A stretch of DNA of 16,407 nucleotides from Desulfonema limicola. Its GTDB lineage: Bacteria; Desulfobacterota; Desulfobacteria; Desulfobacterales; DYRC01. The DNA lies in assembly GCA_020718925.1 (NCBI GenBank), contig DYRC01000052.1, positions 1 to 16,407 of the forward strand, written 5' to 3'. Within the stretch, counting starts at the first letter, position 1; the number at the start of each line of letters is the position of its first letter. Of this stretch, positions 13,287 through 16,407 are shown piece by piece. The position numbers and the translations under genes are program-made. The notes below the pieces were generated by a model that did not search any database, had not been told where the DNA came from, and saw nothing but the letters and a program-made list of their open reading frames with translations.

Positions 13287-15851
13287 ATGGCGCAAAAAAG
13301 TTCAAAAGTTATCCATGACCCTTCATTTTACAAAGTTCCTCCTCAGAATATTGAGGCTGAGGAGTCTTTGTTGAGCGCCATCCTGATGGATAACGATACC
13401 CTGCTGGATGTTATCGAAATTCTATCTCCGCAGGATTTTTACAAAACCGCCCACCAACATATTTTTGAAACCATTCTTGAACTTTCCCAGAAAAGCGACC
13501 CGATAGATCTGATTACTCTGGCAAACCTTTTGAAGAAAAAAGGAAAACTCGAAGACATCGGCGGCGCGAGTTATCTGGCGCGGCTGATTGACGCTGTTCC
13601 GATGGCGCTCAACGCGCCGAATTATGCCAGAATTATTCGGGAAAAAGCCCGGCTGAGACGGCTGATTGAAAAAGCTTCGGAAATTACCCGGCGCTGCTTT
13701 GAAGACCGGGAAGATATGGAAGAGATCATTGATTTTGCTGAAAATGCCATCTTTAAAATTTCGGAAGACCGCATCAATCCGTCTTTTTATCCTATCAGCA
13801 AAATCATCGAATCCAATATTGACGCGCTGGAAGAACGGCAGGGCAGCAACGCGCTTGTAACCGGCGTCCCCAGCGGATATACGGATTTTGATCGCATGAC
13901 TGCCGGACTTCAAAATTCGGATCTGATTATTCTGGCGGCGAGGCCTTCGATGGGAAAATGCTGCGAAGCCGCAACAGAAATTGTTTTGGAAGATGGCAGC
14001 ATTGCCAGCATAGAAGAAATTTATCGGCGCGGACAGGCAAGGATTCTGACGTTAAATGAACAATGGAAATTTCATATCACCGAACCATCTGATATGATTG
14101 ACGATGGTAAAAAGCCTGTATTCCGGCTGATTACTGCTTTGGGGCGTTGTATAGAAACCACGCTGACACATCCGTTTTTAACGTTAAACGGCTGGAGTCC
14201 GCTCGGAGAACTTAACGTTGGCGATAAAATTGCCGTCCCCCGTAAAATAGAGATATTCGGCAAAGAAACCATGCGTGAGTGTGAAGTAAAATTGCTGGCA
14301 TATCTGATCGGAGACGGAAACCTGACAAATGCTACGCCGAGATTTACCAATAGCAATCCGAATATTTTAGCTGATTTTACCAATGCTGTTGAAAAATTCG
14401 GCGGTATCGGTTCTGATTCCTTAACTTTATGGCTGCAAAATCTCGGAATTTACGGAAAAGATGCCCATGATAAATTTATTCCCGCGCCGATATTCAAACT
14501 GCCCCGACATCTGCTTGCTTTATTTCTGAATCGTTTATTTGCCACAGACGGATGGGCGTCTCTCCTTCGCACCGGACAGATACAAATAGGATATGCGAGC
14601 GTCAGTGAAAAGCTGATCCGACAGGTACAGCATTTATTGCTGCGTTTCGGTATTATTGCAAAAATAAAGAAGCGTAGTGTGAAGTATGCCGGAAAAATTC
14701 GTTTTTGCTGGCAGTCGGATATTACAGATACGGATTCTGCTCAAGTTTTTATCAAAGAAATCGGAATATTCGGTAAAGAAGACGCGCTTGAAAAAATAAA
14801 GCTCGCGCTTACATCAAAAAAATATAAAACCAATACCGATTTGATTCCTATACAAATATGGGATACTCTGAATCAAGCCAAAGATAAGGAATCATGGATA
14901 AAATTAGCCAAACGGGCAGGTATCCCCGGTTATTCCAATCTGCATGTAGGAAAAAGAGCGATGCCCAGAGAACGACTTGCTGCTTTGGCTAACGCATTGA
15001 ATAATAAAGAATTACAATATCTGGCGCAAAGCGATATTTACTGGGATAAAATCGTTTCCATAGAATTTGCAGGTAAAAAACAGGTCTATGATTTGACTAT
15101 TCCTGATACACATAATTTTGTCGGAAATGATATATGCGTTCATAATACGGCATTTGCACTCAATATTGCCCGCAATGTGGCAGTTGACGCGGAAGTTCCC
15201 GTAGCTGTTTTTTCTTTGGAAATGTCCAAAGAGCAATTATCTATGCGAATGCTCTGCTCCGAAGCCAGAGTGGATTCATCCCGATTAAGAGGCGGCTTTT
15301 TCAGCAAAGAAGATTGGGTCAGGCTTACCGACGCGGCGGGTATGTTATCCGAAGCCCCTATTTTCATTGATGATTCAGCCAGCATTTCGGCTATGGAAAT
15401 CAGAGCCAAAGCCAGACGGCTTAAAATGGAAAAAGACCTGGGCTTGATTATCATTGATTATCTGCAACTGATGCGGGGCAGGGCTGATGCAGAGCGCAGG
15501 GATTTGGAAATCTCGGAAATTTCCCGCTCTCTGAAAGCATTGGCAAAAGAACTGAATGTGCCGGTCGTAGCGCTTTCCCAATTGAACCGGAAACTTGAGG
15601 AACGAGGTGATAAACGTCCGATATTGTCCGATTTACGCGAATCCGGATCTCTGGAGCAGGATGCGGACGTGGTGGCGTTTATTTATCGGGATGAGGTGTA
15701 TAATAAAGATGAAAACAACCCGGAGAGAGGCAAGGCGGAACTGATTATTTCCAAGCAGCGAAACGGACCTATCGGCACCGTTCCGCTTACATTTCTCAAT
15801 ACCTATACCCGATTTGAAAATGCCGCAACAGACTATGATATGGGGGAATAG
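13287..15851 (+). CDS. dnaB: Replicative DNA helicase DnaB, intein-containing precursor
   Basis: 854 residues as translated, about 458 after intein removal, normal for DnaB. The N-terminal domain ('PPQNIEAEESLLSAILMD', 18-35) and linker lead to the RecA-like domain. Walker A 'ARPSMGK' (218-224) is split from its T621 by the intein. Then come 'VFSLEMSKEQL' (641-651), Walker B-region 'LIIIDYLQLM' (720-729), 'VVALSQLNRKLEER' (760-773), 'SDLRESGSLEQDADVV' (781-796) and 'KQRNGPIG' (823-830). DnaB is the hexameric 5'-3' helicase of the replication fork. ATG 13287 has SD GAGGAG at spacing 7. It lies downstream of rplI, the common rpsF-rpsR-rplI-dnaB order. Until the intein is spliced out, the ATP-binding loop is interrupted and the helicase should be inactive. 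Confidence 0.97.
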   Translation: MAQKSSKVIHDPSFYKVPPQNIEAEESLLSAILMDNDTLLDVIEILSPQDFYKTAHQHIFETILELSQKSDPIDLITLANLLKKKGKLEDIGGASYLARLIDAVPMALNAPNYARIIREKARLRRLIEKASEITRRCFEDREDMEEIIDFAENAIFKISEDRINPSFYPISKIIESNIDALEERQGSNALVTGVPSGYTDFDRMTAGLQNSDLIILAARPSMGKCCEAATEIVLEDGSIASIEEIYRRGQARILTLNEQWKFHITEPSDMIDDGKKPVFRLITALGRCIETTLTHPFLTLNGWSPLGELNVGDKIAVPRKIEIFGKETMRECEVKLLAYLIGDGNLTNATPRFTNSNPNILADFTNAVEKFGGIGSDSLTLWLQNLGIYGKDAHDKFIPAPIFKLPRHLLALFLNRLFATDGWASLLRTGQIQIGYASVSEKLIRQVQHLLLRFGIIAKIKKRSVKYAGKIRFCWQSDITDTDSAQVFIKEIGIFGKEDALEKIKLALTSKKYKTNTDLIPIQIWDTLNQAKDKESWIKLAKRAGIPGYSNLHVGKRAMPRERLAALANALNNKELQYLAQSDIYWDKIVSIEFAGKKQVYDLTIPDTHNFVGNDICVHNTAFALNIARNVAVDAEVPVAVFSLEMSKEQLSMRMLCSEARVDSSRLRGGFFSKEDWVRLTDAAGMLSEAPIFIDDSASISAMEIRAKARRLKMEKDLGLIIIDYLQLMRGRADAERRDLEISEISRSLKALAKELNVPVVALSQLNRKLEERGDKRPILSDLRESGSLEQDADVVAFIYRDEVYNKDENNPERGKAELIISKQRNGPIGTVPLTFLNTYTRFENAATDYDMGE
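13959..15146 (+). mobile_element. DnaB intein with LAGLIDADG homing endonuclease domain
   Basis: This is an in-frame insertion of 396 residues (precursor 225-620). Splicing motifs are complete: N-terminal C225 in 'CCEAATEIVLEDGS' (block A), 'TTLTHPFL' with T292/H295 (block B), 'VYDLTIPDTHNFVGND' (600-614, block F), and C-terminal 'CVHN' (H619, N620) followed by nucleophile T621. Two LAGLIDADG-type motifs, 'LLAYLIGDG' (336-344) and 'LFLNRLFATDG' (412-422), each keep the catalytic Asp, so the endonuclease may still be active. It sits exactly between the Lys and Thr of the Walker A loop, a site where a helicase cannot function without removal. The insert appears more AT-rich than the flanking dnaB, consistent with horizontal spread. 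Confidence 0.95.
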
Positions 15852-15912
15852 TCGCCTGCTGATCATATCAATCTTCCTTCTAATACTGATTCGCTATCAA
15901 AGAATAATAAAA

Positions 15913-16006
15913 CACCCCTCCCCCGGACCCTCCCCTGAAAGGAGAGGGGAGCGCTGATGATGTCTCCCCCCCCTTCCCTCTCAGGGAAGGGGGCCGGGGG
16001 GTTAGG
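15913..16006. repeat. C-rich double-hairpin dispersed repeat, copy 2
   Basis: About 94 bp, downstream of dnaB. The left hairpin (15927-15949) shares a 22-base identical core with copy 1. The right hairpin is stronger here: ten-base arms around 15971-15995, CCCCCTTCCC with GGGAAGGGGG. It ends in GGGGGGTTAGG as in copy 1. It separates dnaB from the convergent sensor-kinase gene and may act as a bidirectional transcript end. Confidence 0.8.
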
Positions 16007-16117
16007 TCGGTTTGAAAGCGATTTGGTCTGAAGACAACGCCCCTTCGCTTTTTCAACGAAGATGCGTTTCTTTAGGTCCGCTTATAAACACAATATTTTC
16101 TTGCTCTTCAATAAGTT

Positions 16118-16407
16118 TTAAACTTTATCCGATCTCATTCTTCTGATCTCTTCAATCAGCTTCGGATACAAATTCAAAGCAGCTTCAATATTTTCAATAT
16201 CGAAATTTCTGACGTGAATCAGCAGGGCTTGCCCCATAGCAATGAAATTTTCCAACGAATATTGCTCTCCGAAAGCTTTAATCTGATTGGCAAAATTTTC
16301 AATATCGCTGAACACACCGGTTTCACAGGCTTGGGTGAATAAGCAGTTAAATTCATTTTCAAGCCGCTCGGTAATCTCAGGAAGTTTTTCAAGGATTTCC
16401 TGTGGCA
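16118..16407 (-). CDS. C-terminal end of a probable sensory kinase/response-regulator protein, cut by window edge
   Basis: The frame is open from the right edge to a TAA at 16118, giving at least 96 residues and no start. It reads '..PQEILEKLPEITERLEN', then 'NFANQIKAFGEQYSLENF', and ends 'LIEEIRRMRSDKV'. A proline-glutamate-leucine-rich helical C-terminus of this kind is typical of the tail following the receiver domain in large hybrid histidine kinases of Desulfobacterota (recalled style, not a motif). No catalytic motif lies within the window, so the class is an inference. A GTG at 16315 in the same frame is internal and not a plausible start, because the frame continues upstream without a stop. 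Confidence 0.6.
   Translation of the reverse strand, partial: PQEILEKLPEITERLENEFNCLFTQACETGVFSDIENFANQIKAFGEQYSLENFIAMGQALLIHVRNFDIENIEAALNLYPKLIEEIRRMRSDKV

Noticed and set aside
13422..13913. 163-codon minus-strand frame opposite dnaB
   Set aside because: It lies wholly antisense to conserved DnaB coding sequence and shows no recognisable domain.
13959..15146. Separate homing endonuclease gene within dnaB
   Set aside because: The frame is continuous with dnaB on both sides and has complete intein splice residues, so it is an intein.
16007..16117. Possible hairpin or small gene between the repeat and the partial kinase gene
   Set aside because: Only a weak CTTCG/CGAAG stem is visible, with no convincing T-run or ORF.

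Overview
The window looks like a piece of a Gram-negative, moderately AT-rich chromosome from the Desulfobacterota (delta-proteobacterial sulfate-reducer type). This is inferred from the gene order rpsF-rpsR-DUF2232-rplI-dnaB, the MlaD/Mce protein, the many two-component genes with sigma-54 (NtrC-type) regulation, and signal peptides and a lipobox that imply a periplasm. No species can be named from the sequence alone.

Layout. 1-1130 (minus strand): the start of an unidentified gene and an MlaD/Mce-type lipid-transport protein. 1301-1897 (plus): a lipoprotein with a dual-specificity/tyrosine phosphatase fold. 2241-6084 (plus): two paralogous periplasmic solute-binding proteins followed closely by a membrane histidine kinase. 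There is no permease or ATPase, so this looks like a sensing operon. It ends in a terminator whose stem lies in the 3' end of the convergent gene. 6115-9556 (minus): a ZraS-like sensor kinase, a VapBC-like antitoxin/PIN-toxin pair, and a ZraR-like sigma-54 response regulator, apparently in one transcript in the order zraS, antitoxin, toxin, zraR. 9804-10823 (plus): two ZraP/Spy-CpxP-like periplasmic proteins, divergent from the kinase operon. The shared control region 9557-9803 holds two opposed sigma-54 (-24/-12) promoter candidates and two near-identical dyads 42 bp apart, which are good candidates for response-regulator enhancer sites.

10949-15851 (plus): a probable housekeeping promoter, then rpsF (S6), rpsR (S18), a DUF2232 membrane protein, rplI (L9) and dnaB. 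DnaB carries a 396-residue intein with a LAGLIDADG homing endonuclease, inserted in the Walker A motif between Lys and Thr. 15852-16407: a C-rich double-hairpin repeat also found between the two zraP-like genes, then the C-terminal end of a probable sensor kinase on the minus strand.

How the parts work together: the zraS/zraR/zraP set forms an envelope metal or stress-response unit with divergent, shared sigma-54 control, as in enteric ZraPSR, but with a toxin-antitoxin pair lodged between sensor and regulator and with a duplicated effector. The two binding proteins and the 4168 kinase form a second signalling unit. The ribosomal/dnaB cluster is ordinary apart from the intein. The most noteworthy points are the embedded toxin-antitoxin pair, the fully readable divergent sigma-54 control region, the permease-less binding-protein/kinase operon, and the P-loop intein.
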